A stretch of DNA of 64,000 nt from NCBI RefSeq assembly GCF_000011365.1, contig NC_004463.1:8604001-8668000 (forward strand). Direction: 5' to 3'. Positions 1-7,586 of this stretch are shown here, piece by piece. The notes under the pieces were generated by a model that saw nothing but the letters and a program-made list of their open reading frames with translations, was not told the DNA's origin and made no database searches. Source of the DNA: Bradyrhizobium diazoefficiens USDA 110 (GTDB taxonomy: Bacteria; Pseudomonadota; Alphaproteobacteria; Rhizobiales; Xanthobacteraceae). The stretch's first letter is position 1; each line of letters opens with the position of its first letter. Both the position numbers and the translations under genes were made by a program.

Positions 1-79
1 AAAGGACCGCTACGGCCTCGACGAGCGCTCGCGCATCCTGCTCACGGTGAAGAACGGCAAGTACACGCTGGTGAAGTAA
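1..79 (+). CDS. C-terminal end of an unidentified protein (partial)
   Basis: Only the last 25 residues are in the window, read in the frame starting at base 2 and ending with TAA at 77-79 (ending ...NGKYTLVK). The short basic/aromatic tail after a 'VKNGKY' turn resembles the C-terminus of some periplasmic binding proteins, but this is too little to assign a family. A perfect Rho-independent terminator follows 26 bases later, which supports this being a genuine gene end. Confidence 0.55.
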   Translation, partial: KDRYGLDERSRILLTVKNGKYTLVK

Positions 80-105
80 GCGCTGCGACAGTTTCGAGAC
101 GACGA

Positions 106-136
106 GAGCCGGCCCGATGGGCCGGCTCTTTTCTTT
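106..136 (+). terminator. Rho-independent terminator
   Basis: A perfect 10-bp GC-rich stem (106-115 with 119-128) closes a 3-nt loop and is followed by a T-rich tract (TTTTCTTTT). It lies just after the partial gene at the left edge and before the convergent GST gene. Confidence 0.9.
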
Positions 137-155
137 TGGCTTCCTTGAGGCGACG

Positions 156-884
156 CTAAGCCGCCTGCCGCAGCGGGGTCCAGGCGAACTCCGGATAGTA
201 ATTGTCCATCATGCGGTCGACATAGGCGGTGAGGTTCGGGAAGCCCTCGGCCCGCTGCCGCAAACCGGATTCGAAGAACGGCGTCAGGATTCCGGCGAGT
301 GCGCCGAAGGCGGTGGCATCGACACCACAGGGCTTGTTGCCCATCAGATAGGCCTTGTCGCCGAGTTGCACCGAAAGCGCGAACAGCGAGCGCACCGCGA
401 GATCGACGTCGTCGTCCGGTGCGTGGCGGCCGAGCCCGGAGAGCAGATAGTTCTCGGCGACACGGAATTGCGCATCCTCGCGCAATTTTTCGCGATTGTG
501 TTCCGGCGCGCCGTCGAAGAAATGCGACGGGCCCTTGGCGAAGTTGATCGGATCGACCCAGCGCGCGCCGACCAGCGCCCAATAGACGTGATGCTCGATC
601 ATGCGCTCGAACGCCCAGGCCTGTGCGCGCTCCTGCAACGAGAGCCCGGCGTCGAAATCGAAGCCGTAGCGGCGCTCGATATGGGCGCGGATGAAGGTGG
701 AATCGGCCACCGCCTCGCCGCCGTCGTCGATGAACGGCAGCTGCCCCTTGGGGGAGGCGGGCGGCATCGCACGCTCCTTCCGGTAGGGCAGTCCCGCCAT
801 CTTGAGCTGCACCTCCGTCTTGGTGACGAAGGGGCTGATTTCCGGCAGGCCGAAGCCGGTGCCAAAGCCGTAAAGCGTGATCAT
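156..884 (-). CDS. Metaxin/FAXC-like glutathione S-transferase family protein
   Basis: A 242-residue cytosolic GST-fold protein. The N-terminal thioredoxin-like half carries SPFVTKTEVQLKMAGLPY and then SPKGQLPFIDD and ADSTFI, the pattern of the failed-axon-connections/metaxin branch of GSTs rather than classical detoxifying GSTs. The helical C-terminal half has the matching EHHVYWALVGARW element. The start has a good Shine-Dalgarno (AGGAGAG) 6 bases upstream. A small gene lies 31 bases upstream on the same strand, and the pair diverges from a YafY-type regulator. This is the same arrangement as the second GST/YafY locus at 8.0-9.7 kb. Family assignment is firm; the substrate is unknown. Confidence 0.9.
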   Translation of the reverse strand: MITLYGFGTGFGLPEISPFVTKTEVQLKMAGLPYRKERAMPPASPKGQLPFIDDGGEAVADSTFIRAHIERRYGFDFDAGLSLQERAQAWAFERMIEHHVYWALVGARWVDPINFAKGPSHFFDGAPEHNREKLREDAQFRVAENYLLSGLGRHAPDDDVDLAVRSLFALSVQLGDKAYLMGNKPCGVDATAFGALAGILTPFFESGLRQRAEGFPNLTAYVDRMMDNYYPEFAWTPLRQAA

Positions 885-915
885 AAAGCTCTCCTGAAGA
901 AAGAGTTGACGGAAC

Positions 916-1179
916 CTAACCGCGGGCTGCTGCCACCATGGTGGCAGCAGCCGTGATATCTTCTGCGAAACGGGCCCCTCGCCAGGCGCGGCCCATGATG
1001 TGGCGGACCAGCGCGTCCGCAGCCTGGATCAGCGAGCGTGTCACCATGGTCGCGAGCGCAACGCGGAGGTCGACGACGGTGAGATCGAAAAACATGAGCC
1101 GGCTGAAGGCCAAAGCGTGCAGCACGGCCTGCGCCCGCCACAGCGGACCGGCCGGGCTGAAATGGGTTGGGATGATCAT
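916..1179 (-). CDS. Small hypothetical protein (87 aa) upstream of the GST
   Basis: The ATG at 1179 is preceded by AGAGGA at good spacing; a TTG two codons earlier is also possible. The product is an 87-residue, mildly hydrophobic, Arg-rich protein with no motif I recognise. It sits in the same direction as the GST, 31 bases upstream, and diverges from the YafY regulator, so it is probably co-transcribed with the GST and controlled by that regulator. Its last codons are embedded in a perfect 28-bp palindrome. It may be a short conserved hypothetical or a leader-type ORF. Confidence 0.55.
   Translation of the reverse strand: MIIPTHFSPAGPLWRAQAVLHALAFSRLMFFDLTVVDLRVALATMVTRSLIQAADALVRHIMGRAWRGARFAEDITAAATMVAAARG
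925..952. repeat. Perfect 28-bp palindrome over the end of the small ORF
   Basis: Bases 925-952 read identically on both strands, centred on CCACCATGGTGG. The palindrome encodes the last codons (MVAAA) of the 87-residue ORF. No T-tract follows on either strand, so it is not a standard terminator. It could fold as an RNA hairpin between the small gene and the GST, or act as a protein site. Confidence 0.8.
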
Positions 1180-1226
1180 GGACAAATCCTCTTCAGTCGA
1201 TGTGTTGTCCCGGTATAGAACCCCCC

Positions 1227-1248
1227 TGCTGCCAACATCCTGTCAGCA
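1227..1248. promoter_or_regulatory. Operator-like inverted repeat between small ORF/GST and YafY regulator
   Basis: TGCTGCCA and TGTCAGCA form an 8-bp imperfect inverted repeat (one mismatch) around ACATCC. The element lies in the divergent intergenic region and shares the core ACATCCTGT with the perfect operator-like repeat at the other YafY locus (8724-8754). It is probably the autoregulatory site of the adjacent WYL regulator. This is inferred from position and similarity only. Confidence 0.5.
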
Positions 1249-1303
1249 TCCACGCGCCGGATTTTGAGCGGGCTGCGGTCAGGAATTTGGAAAGAGAATT
1301 GTC

Positions 1304-2002
1304 ATGAGACGCGCCGACCGGCTGTTTCAGATCATCCAGGTGCTGAGGCGCACGCGTAAGCCGCTGACGGCGGATGCGATTGCGGCCGAGCTCGAGACCT
1401 CCAAGCGCACGATCTATCGCGACATCGCGACACTGATCGGCCAGCGCGTGCCGATCCGCGGCGAAGCCGGCATGGGCTACATCCTGGAAAAGGGTTTTGA
1501 CCTGCCGCCCCTGATGCTGACACCCGACGAGATCGAGGCGGCGGTGCTGGGCGCGCAATGGGTCGCGGGCCATGCCGATTCCACACTGGCGCGCGCGGCC
1601 GAAGATCTGATGGCGAAGATCGCCGACACCGTGCCTGAGCGCCTGCGCCCCTTCGTGCTGGAGCCCGCGAGCCGCGCGCGGCCAAGCTGGAACAGGGAGC
1701 CGGACCGCCTCGACATGGCGCGCACGCGCACCCAGATCCACGAAGGCAAGAAGATCATGCTGCGCTATCGCGACGAGCAGGGCCGCCCCAGCGAGCGCAT
1801 GATCTGGCCGATCTCGGTCGGCTATCTCGAAGCCGTGCGCCTGCTCGCGGCCTGGTGCGAGCTGCGCAGCGACTTCCGCAGCTTCCGCACCGACCGCGTC
1901 GTGGAGGCGACCTATCTCGACGAGAAATATCCGGAGCGGCGCGACGTGCTGCGCGCAAAATGGCGGCAGAGCCTGGTCTGGGGCCCGCCAAAGGACACGT
2001 GA
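1304..2002 (+). CDS. YafY/DeoR-type transcriptional regulator (HTH_11 + WYL)
   Basis: A 232-residue DNA-binding regulator. Residues 1-55 form a winged helix-turn-helix of the HTH_11 type (ADRLFQIIQVLRRTRKPLTA, then SKRTIYRDIATL). The C-terminal half is a WYL-type ligand-sensing domain, with the W-Y-L triad degenerated around ISVGYLEAVRLLAAWCELR. The start has AAAGAG 8-10 bases upstream. It is divergent from the small ORF and GST, and the YkgJ-like gene follows after 5 bases, probably in the same transcript. Members of this family commonly autoregulate through intergenic palindromes; such a candidate lies at 1227-1248. Confidence 0.9.
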   Translation: MRRADRLFQIIQVLRRTRKPLTADAIAAELETSKRTIYRDIATLIGQRVPIRGEAGMGYILEKGFDLPPLMLTPDEIEAAVLGAQWVAGHADSTLARAAEDLMAKIADTVPERLRPFVLEPASRARPSWNREPDRLDMARTRTQIHEGKKIMLRYRDEQGRPSERMIWPISVGYLEAVRLLAAWCELRSDFRSFRTDRVVEATYLDEKYPERRDVLRAKWRQSLVWGPPKDT

Positions 2003-2007
2003 CGACG

Positions 2008-2331
2008 ATGGAAGAGCCATCCCCCATCGACCTGTCGAGCTGCTGCCAGAGCTGCGGCGCCTGCTGCGGCTATTCGGAGAACTGGCCCCGCTTCTCGATC
2101 GAGAGCGACGAGGAGCTTGCGGCGATCCCGGAGGCGCTCGTCAATGCGCGGCAGTCCGGCATGCGCTGCGAAGGCGATCGCTGCTCGGCGTTGCGTGGGG
2201 AGATCGGGAAAGAGACCGCCTGCGGCATCTACGCCGTGCGGCCGGAAGTCTGTCGCAGCTGCATGCCGGGCGACGCCGAATGCGCAATGGCGCGGCGGAA
2301 GTTCGGGCTGCCGATGATCGCGAACCCTTAG
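2008..2331 (+). CDS. YkgJ-family cysteine cluster protein
   Basis: A 107-residue protein rich in cysteine: CCQSCGACCG near the N-terminus, then C-X5-C and C-X7-C-X2-C pairs further on, with the tail CRSCMPGDAEC. This is the zinc/iron-chelating cysteine cluster (YkgJ/UPF0153-like) fold. The ATG at 2008 has AGGA upstream and sits 5 bases past the regulator stop, so the two are probably co-transcribed. Its stop overlaps the stop of the convergent gene (bases 2328-2331 are shared). Role: metal-cluster protein of unknown substrate. Confidence 0.88.
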   Translation: MEEPSPIDLSSCCQSCGACCGYSENWPRFSIESDEELAAIPEALVNARQSGMRCEGDRCSALRGEIGKETACGIYAVRPEVCRSCMPGDAECAMARRKFGLPMIANP

Positions 2332-2726
2332 GCGGGGACAGCTTCGCTGATTTCGTCGTCGAGCTCGTCATCGAGCGGTGCAAGCACCGAGAGCGGCTTG
2401 GTCGACAGCGTGATCGGCTTGCGGCCACCCGACAGCGACGGCGAGGATTTGGCGACGCCTTCGCGCGACAGCGCGTAGAGCGTCGAGCCGACCCGGCCGC
2501 CGTTCTCGATCAGGTCGCGCTCGCTGCAGCTGCCCGCGATCGCGACCGCCAGCGAATGCAAATGGCTGCGGCGATAGCAGAACAGCGCCAGCTTCGCGCG
2601 TGCGTCAGGGGAAACACTCTCAACCAACCTCGGCAGGCCACTCTCGCTGGCGCGATACATCTCGCCAAGGAGCTCGTCGCGAACCGGGCAGAAATCGCTT
2701 TCAAAGGCGTCGCGGCTTGAAAACAT
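2328..2726 (-). CDS. Conserved hypothetical protein (132 aa)
   Basis: A 132-residue protein starting MFSSRDAF; a longer start 12 codons upstream is less likely because ATG 2726 follows GGGAGAAC at proper distance. It has no membrane segment or signal peptide, a short Cys/His-containing middle (LALFCYRRSHLHSL) and an acidic C-terminus (LDDELDDEISE). I do not recognise the family. Its stop codon overlaps that of the YkgJ-like gene tail to tail. Confidence 0.7.
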   Translation of the reverse strand: MFSSRDAFESDFCPVRDELLGEMYRASESGLPRLVESVSPDARAKLALFCYRRSHLHSLAVAIAGSCSERDLIENGGRVGSTLYALSREGVAKSSPSLSGGRKPITLSTKPLSVLAPLDDELDDEISEAVPA

Positions 2727-2857
2727 TGCAGTTCTCCCTCGTGTGGGGAAGATGCAGCGCAATTCTCTAACGGAAGGTTAACCACCCCTGACGGTAGTCA
2801 CCCGGGGTTCCTTGTGCGCTCCCCGCGAATCGGAAGGGGCGAGAATTGCCACTTGCC

Positions 2858-2935
2858 GTCATTCCGGGGCTCGCGAAGCGAGAACCCGGAATCTCGAGAT
2901 TCCGGGTTCGGTCCTGCGGACCGCCCCGGAATGAC
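2858..2935. repeat. Extragenic palindromic repeat, family A, copy 1
   Basis: This 78-bp element starts GTCATTCCGGGG and ends CCCCGGAATGAC, with an inner CTCGAGATTCCGGGTTCG core. Five relatives lie between 43 and 61 kb. The ends are inverted repeats and the inside contains further hairpins (GGTCC/GGACC). It is located just downstream of the DUF3307 gene stop and is a typical non-coding mobile palindrome. Confidence 0.9.
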
Positions 2936-2947
2936 GGGTGCAAGCAA

Positions 2948-3334
2948 TCAGTTCGCCGCCATGAAGATGGAGAGGCCGAAGCCGGTCAGGTGATGGAGCG
3001 CCTGGTCGACGCCGATCAGGGTCCAGAACCAGGGGTGCGCAAGGTCGACCCCGAAATTGGCGGAGACGAACCCCTTGGCGCGGTCGATCGTGATGTGGAT
3101 CACGAAATCGATGAAGGCCACGAACCAGAATTTCGGCGCGACGATCAGGATCAGCGGCAGCGCAACCGCAAGGTGAATCAGGCAATGCACCAGGAGCGGC
3201 AGGGCCCAGCCGTGCTTCTGGTCCTTGCCATGCGCCATCCAGGCGGTCTGCAGGACGAAATCAGCGATGATGTGCTTGAACGTGAGCAACAACATCCAGC
3301 CAATGAGCGCCTCAACCGGAACCGCCGATGACAT
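2948..3334 (-). CDS. DUF3307 domain integral membrane protein
   Basis: A 128-residue inner-membrane protein starting MSSAVPVEAL. Its signature HIIADFVLQTAWMAHGK, a second LLVHCLIHLAVALP segment and FIDFVIHITIDRAKG match the DUF3307 family, with several histidines placed in or next to membrane helices (about three to four helices). The family has no established reaction. It appears monocistronic. A start ten codons upstream is possible, but ATG 3334 gives the more usual length. Confidence 0.85.
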   Translation of the reverse strand: MSSAVPVEALIGWMLLLTFKHIIADFVLQTAWMAHGKDQKHGWALPLLVHCLIHLAVALPLILIVAPKFWFVAFIDFVIHITIDRAKGFVSANFGVDLAHPWFWTLIGVDQALHHLTGFGLSIFMAAN

Positions 3335-3700
3335 GGGTGGAAACGACAAAGCTGACGCCCTCATTGAGGTGACAAGAAAAGATTGGAGCGTTCAGCGCAA
3401 CTTCTTCTTGGACCGGTCAAATCGCCGGGACCTCTGATTTATGACACCTCCCGCACCGGAATGCAGCCGGGGGGAACCGGAAAATCGCCAACTGTGGCTA
3501 ACTGGTGATAGGATGACCAATCGCCGCGTCGGCGTGGAGTAAGGTTACCTCCGGCTCGAAATTTGCATTCCGGTACCGGCAAGCTATCATTGGCGATAGA
3601 GAATATCGTTCTTTTTTCAGGCGTTTAAGAATTGCAGGGGCGCACGCAGCGATCGGATCCGCGAGCCGCCCGCGACCCAGAATAAGGCCAGAGTGCTGCC
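3335..3700. other. Intergenic region upstream of TAXI gene
   Basis: There are 366 bases without a convincing gene. A short minus-strand ORF (about 75 codons) shows no family resemblance or ribosome site. A T-rich patch lies near 3608-3619, but I see no strong promoter consensus or palindrome. The region presumably holds the promoters of both flanking divergent genes. Confidence 0.5.
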
Positions 3701-5146
3701 ATGAGTACTGAAGGCCCGACCACATCGTCGGTCGAACCGCCGCCCCGGCGCCCCAAGGTAATCAAGACCAATCAGCAGCAGGTCCTGCTGTACGTCGTGC
3801 TGACCCTGCTGCTGTCGCTTGCCACCGTCTGGGCCGGCCGCGCGCTGGTGCACAATTCGGAGACGCTGACCTTTGCCGTCGGCGCACCCAACAGCGACGA
3901 GGCGCTGTTCGCGGTCAAGCTCGCCGCACTCCTGAAGAACAACGCCTCGCGCTTCCGCATCAAGATCGTCAACAACCCTGACAATGCCAAGGCGCTTGCC
4001 CAGTTCGACCGCAAGCAGGCCGACCTCGCCGTGCTGCGCACCGACGCCAAGGTCCCGCTGCGGGCGCGCACGCTCGCGATCCTCGAGCACGACCTCGTGC
4101 TCCTGCTTGGACCCGGCAACAAGAAGATCAAGTCGCTTGCCGAGCTGAAGAAGAAGAAGGTCGCAGTCCTCGCCGAGAACGAGTCCTCGCTTGCCTTCGT
4201 CCGCGGCATCCTCGACATCCCCGACGGTCCGGACGCCGCCAGGATACAGATGGCGCCGCAGGGCGCAACACTCGACAAGCTGCTTGCGCCGGGAAACGGC
4301 TTCGGTGCGGTGATCGCCATCGTCCACGCCTCGAAAGCGGTGCGGGACAAGGCCTATGAGCAGGTCGCCAAACGCGGCGGCTTCACGCTCAACGCAATCG
4401 ACGAGACCAAGGCGCTGGCGCGCAAATTCCCCGGCATTGCAGACGAGACGCTGACGGCAGGGACGCTGTCGGTCTCGCCTGAAATTCCCGACGACGATCT
4501 CGAAACGATCGGGCTGGAATGGCTGCTGGTCGCGCAATCCAGGATGTCGGCGGCCACGGCGGGCGAACTCGCGCGCACCGTCTACGAGAACAAGTCGGCC
4601 CTCGGGCTCGACAGCGGCTTCGCCAGCAGGATCGAGCCGGCCTCGGTCGAGAAGGACGCCTATGTGATGGCGCATCAGGGCGCGGCCGATTACATCAACG
4701 ACGACACCAAGTCGTTCATGGATAAATACAGCGACCTGATGTATCTCGGCGCCGCGGCGCTCAGCGTCATCGGCTCGATCTTCGCCGCCATCTACGCCAA
4801 GATCACCCGGATCGCACCGGAGAAGGCCAGCGAGCTCTCCACCGCCATCCTCGACATCGGCGAGCGCATCGAGCACGCCCACTCGCTGGATCAGCTCGAA
4901 TGTCTCCAGGACGAGCTGGAAGGTATCCTGCGCGGCGCGGTCATCGGCCTCCGGGACGGCACGATCAGTACCGACGGGCTCGACACCTTCAAGCTCGGCT
5001 ACGAATTCGTCCGCGACGAGATCGGCATGCGTCGCGACTACCTGAAGCGCCATGCGGGCGAGATCGATGAAACCGCCCCGGATGCCGGCCCTCCCCAGCA
5101 CGACGACAGCAACGTTGTGGTGGTCAAGACCGCGCAGAGCGCTTGA
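3701..5146 (+). CDS. Membrane-anchored TAXI-family solute-binding protein
   Basis: A 481-residue protein. An N-terminal membrane anchor (residues about 25-48) is followed by a TAXI-type binding domain (TFAVGAPNSDEALFAVKLAALLK, QADLAVLRTDA, LAELKKKKVAVL) up to about residue 320. A second membrane helix lies at about 345-367 (LMYLGAAALSVIGSIFAAIY), followed by a roughly 110-residue predicted cytoplasmic helical tail. TAXI proteins normally serve TRAP transporters, but no TRAP permease gene is adjacent. With two helices the tail would lie inside the cell, so it may act as a sensor or scaffold rather than a free binding protein. Only small or unrelated genes follow. Confidence 0.85.
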   Translation: MSTEGPTTSSVEPPPRRPKVIKTNQQQVLLYVVLTLLLSLATVWAGRALVHNSETLTFAVGAPNSDEALFAVKLAALLKNNASRFRIKIVNNPDNAKALAQFDRKQADLAVLRTDAKVPLRARTLAILEHDLVLLLGPGNKKIKSLAELKKKKVAVLAENESSLAFVRGILDIPDGPDAARIQMAPQGATLDKLLAPGNGFGAVIAIVHASKAVRDKAYEQVAKRGGFTLNAIDETKALARKFPGIADETLTAGTLSVSPEIPDDDLETIGLEWLLVAQSRMSAATAGELARTVYENKSALGLDSGFASRIEPASVEKDAYVMAHQGAADYINDDTKSFMDKYSDLMYLGAAALSVIGSIFAAIYAKITRIAPEKASELSTAILDIGERIEHAHSLDQLECLQDELEGILRGAVIGLRDGTISTDGLDTFKLGYEFVRDEIGMRRDYLKRHAGEIDETAPDAGPPQHDDSNVVVVKTAQSA

Positions 5147-5269
5147 CCCGCCCATCTGGCACTCTCGGGGCAGGGCGGGCGGACGTCTTCCGGGAGGATC
5201 AACCGCCGGAACTCGGGAACCCTCCCCATCCGCAACCATTGGTTTCCGGATACAACCGGAGAACGCGCC

Positions 5270-5488
5270 ATGCGTACACTCCTCATGATCTTCCTCGTGG
5301 GAATGCTGGCAGCGGTTGGCTATTTCGCTTATTCCGCGATGGCGGTCGAAGGCGAGCCGATCCCGACGGAAGGCTATGTGGCTCTCGCGCTGGGGGCGGG
5401 ATTTTCCGTCGTCGTGGGCATCGGCCTGATGGTCCTGCTGTTCTTCAGCAGCCGCCGCGGCTACGACGAGCCGCCGCATTTCAGGTAG
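5270..5488 (+). CDS. Small inner-membrane protein (72 aa), two helices
   Basis: A 72-residue protein with a first hydrophobic segment at residues 3-25 (which could be a signal anchor) and a second at about 37-60 (LALGAGFSVVVGIGLMVLLF), then a short basic tail ending RRGYDEPPHF. The ATG has GGAG upstream at good spacing. It lies between the TAXI protein and the K+ channel and may be co-transcribed with the latter. No known family is recognised. Confidence 0.72.
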   Translation: MRTLLMIFLVGMLAAVGYFAYSAMAVEGEPIPTEGYVALALGAGFSVVVGIGLMVLLFFSSRRGYDEPPHFR

Positions 5489-5528
5489 CGGCGGGACCGG
5501 CTGCCGCCCCCCGCCTTCGTCTTCCCAT

Positions 5529-6788
5529 TTGCCGCGGCCCGCGCCCGTCGTTGACGGCCTCGGCCCGGGCAGGCACTTTGACACCGAGGTCCCAGCCGGG
5601 ACCGCAAAAGCCAAGACTGCTGAAGCGAAGACCGCTAAAGCCAAGACCGCTAAAGCCAAGACCGAGCCACCTTCCCGCATGTTCAAGCCGCTGATCTCCG
5701 CTCTGGCCCAGTTCGTGGCCGCCACGGCCGGCCGCAACATGACCAAGGCGGCCTATGTTGCGGTCGGCGTCGGCCTGCTCAGCATGGTGCTGCTGACGGT
5801 TGGCCCGGCCTATGAGACGGCGCCCCGCTGGGTCGATGCCCTGCTCTGGGCCTGCCTCGCCTATTTCGTGTTCGAATGGGTCGTCCGGCTGCGCCACATG
5901 AGGCGAACCGAGCGCCTTGCGCTCTACATGTCCTCCTCCGCCGGCATCGTCGATGCGATCGGAGCGCTGGCCGTGCCGGTCGCGCTGGTTCTCGGCGTCG
6001 AGCTTCGGACGGCCTGGCTGCTCAGCGTGCTCTGGGTGCTGAAGGTGGTGCCGGGCATTCCGGGCCTGCGCCAGCTCCGCCGCGTCCTGGTGCTGGAATC
6101 GGGACCGCTGGTCAGCGTGCTCGTGATCTTCCTGATGGTGGTTTTCCTCGCCTCCGTCGCCGAATATTTCCTGGAGCGGGACGTGCAGCCTCAGACCTTC
6201 GGCAGCGTGCCGGCGGCGCTGTGGTGGGCGGTGGTCACCTTGACGACGACCGGCTATGGCGACGTCGTGCCGGTGACGCCTCTGGGGCGCATGGTGGCGG
6301 CGCTGGTGATGATCTCCGGCCTCGGCGTGTTCGGTCTCTGGACCGGTATCCTGGCAACCGGCTTTGCCGCGGAGACCCGGCGCGACAATTTCCTCAAGAC
6401 CTGGGAATCCGTCAGCAAGGTGCCGTTCTTTGCGGCGCTTGGCCCGGCGGCCATCGCCGACGTCACCCATATGCTGCGGACCATGGAGCTGCCGGCGCGC
6501 ACCATGATCATCCGCAAGGGCACGCAGGGCGACTGCATGTATTTTATCGCTGCCGGCGCGGTCGAGGTCGACCTGCCCGGCAAGAAGGTTCAGCTCGGCG
6601 AAGGCGCCTTCTTCGGCGAGATGGCGCTGCTCGGCAACAACATGCGCGGCGCCAACGTCTCGACCACGAAGGTGTCGCGGCTCCTGGTGCTCGATCTCGT
6701 CGATTTCCGCGTGCTGATGGCGCGGCATCCCGACCTCGCCGAGACCATCGACGCCGAGGCGAAACGGCGCACGCTCGAAAACAGGTAA
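5529..6788 (+). CDS. Cyclic-nucleotide-gated potassium channel, MloK1-like
   Basis: A six-helix potassium channel with a cytoplasmic cyclic-nucleotide-binding domain, like Mesorhizobium loti MloK1. The selectivity filter TTTGYGD lies at about residue 239, followed by the pore helix/S6 (ISGLGVFGLWTGILATGF) and, at about 295-415, a CNBD with the phosphate-binding cassette GEGAFFGEMALLGNNMRGANV. The cassette arginine that contacts the cyclic phosphate is kept. The open frame begins at TTG 5529 and gives a Lys/Ala/Thr-rich repeat (AKAKT units) before the first helix. The ATG at 5679 would give 369 residues, closer to MloK1. Neither start has a clear Shine-Dalgarno, so the N-terminus is uncertain. 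Confidence 0.88.
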   Translation: MPRPAPVVDGLGPGRHFDTEVPAGTAKAKTAEAKTAKAKTAKAKTEPPSRMFKPLISALAQFVAATAGRNMTKAAYVAVGVGLLSMVLLTVGPAYETAPRWVDALLWACLAYFVFEWVVRLRHMRRTERLALYMSSSAGIVDAIGALAVPVALVLGVELRTAWLLSVLWVLKVVPGIPGLRQLRRVLVLESGPLVSVLVIFLMVVFLASVAEYFLERDVQPQTFGSVPAALWWAVVTLTTTGYGDVVPVTPLGRMVAALVMISGLGVFGLWTGILATGFAAETRRDNFLKTWESVSKVPFFAALGPAAIADVTHMLRTMELPARTMIIRKGTQGDCMYFIAAGAVEVDLPGKKVQLGEGAFFGEMALLGNNMRGANVSTTKVSRLLVLDLVDFRVLMARHPDLAETIDAEAKRRTLENR

Positions 6789-6800
6789 AGGGAGACAAGA

Positions 6801-7586
6801 ATGTCGGATATAGCCGACGCAGCCTCTGGCCCCGTGCTCGAACGCGACGGCGCGCGGGCCACCATCCGCCTCAATCGTCCCAAGCATCTCAACCGGCTCC
6901 AGGCCGAAGATCTCGGCGAACTCGTCAAACTGTTCGACCGGATCGAGGCTGATCCCGCGATCCGCGTGCTGGTGCTGACCGGCACCGGGCGCGCCTTTTC
7001 GGCGGGCTATGATCTGAATTCGGTCGCCGAGCGCGCGGTGAGCGCAAGCGAGCAGCAGAGCGCGGGCTCGGCCTTCGAAGCGGTCGTCAACCGGCTGGAG
7101 GATCTCGGCGTGCCGACCATCTGCCGGCTCAATGGCGGCGTCTATGGCGGCTCGACGGACCTCGCGCTCGCCTGCGATTTCCGCATCGGCGTCGACACCG
7201 CCGAGATGTTCATGCCGGCGGCGCGGCTCGGGCTGCACTATTACCGGAGCGGCATCAAACGCTACGTGACGCGGCTCGGCGTCGACAATGCGAAGAGGCT
7301 GTTTTTGACCGCGCAAAAGATCAGCGCGCCGGAGATGCTGCGGATCGGCTATCTCACCGCCATGGTGGCGGTGGAATTCCTCGACGAGGAGGTCGACAAG
7401 CTTGCCGGCGTCCTCGCCGGCAACGCGCCACAGGCGATGCGCGGCATGAAGCGCGCCATCAACGAATTCGCCCGCGGCGAATTGGATGAACAAGCCGCCG
7501 ACCAGCGCCACCGCGACAGCATGCGCGGCGACGAGATCAAGGAAGGCATCAAGGCGTTCGCGGAAAAGCGGCCGCCAAAATTCTGA
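6801..7586 (+). CDS. Enoyl-CoA hydratase/isomerase (crotonase) family protein, atypical active site
   Basis: A 261-residue crotonase-fold protein. The oxyanion-hole region is present (GRAFSAGYDLNSV and LNGGVYGGSTDLALACDF), and the C-terminal trimerisation helix ends AFAEKRPPKF. Aligned by eye with rat crotonase, Glu144 becomes Asp (GGSTDLA for GGGCELA) and Glu164 becomes Ala (PAARLG for PEILLG). Simple hydratase activity is therefore doubtful; another CoA-ester reaction (isomerase, hydrolase or decarboxylase type) is possible. It starts 12 bases after the K+ channel gene with GGGAGA as ribosome site, so the two are likely co-transcribed. Confidence 0.88.
   Translation: MSDIADAASGPVLERDGARATIRLNRPKHLNRLQAEDLGELVKLFDRIEADPAIRVLVLTGTGRAFSAGYDLNSVAERAVSASEQQSAGSAFEAVVNRLEDLGVPTICRLNGGVYGGSTDLALACDFRIGVDTAEMFMPAARLGLHYYRSGIKRYVTRLGVDNAKRLFLTAQKISAPEMLRIGYLTAMVAVEFLDEEVDKLAGVLAGNAPQAMRGMKRAINEFARGELDEQAADQRHRDSMRGDEIKEGIKAFAEKRPPKF

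Noticed and set aside
2858..2935. Rho-independent terminator for the DUF3307 gene
   Set aside because: Hairpins are long but no T-tract follows on the gene's strand; it is better described as an extragenic palindromic repeat.
3617..5746. A 700-codon open frame on the minus strand opposite the TAXI gene
   Set aside because: It is a shadow of the GC-rich coding frame; its translation is Arg/Gly/His-rich with no family pattern, and the plus-strand gene has motifs and membrane segments.
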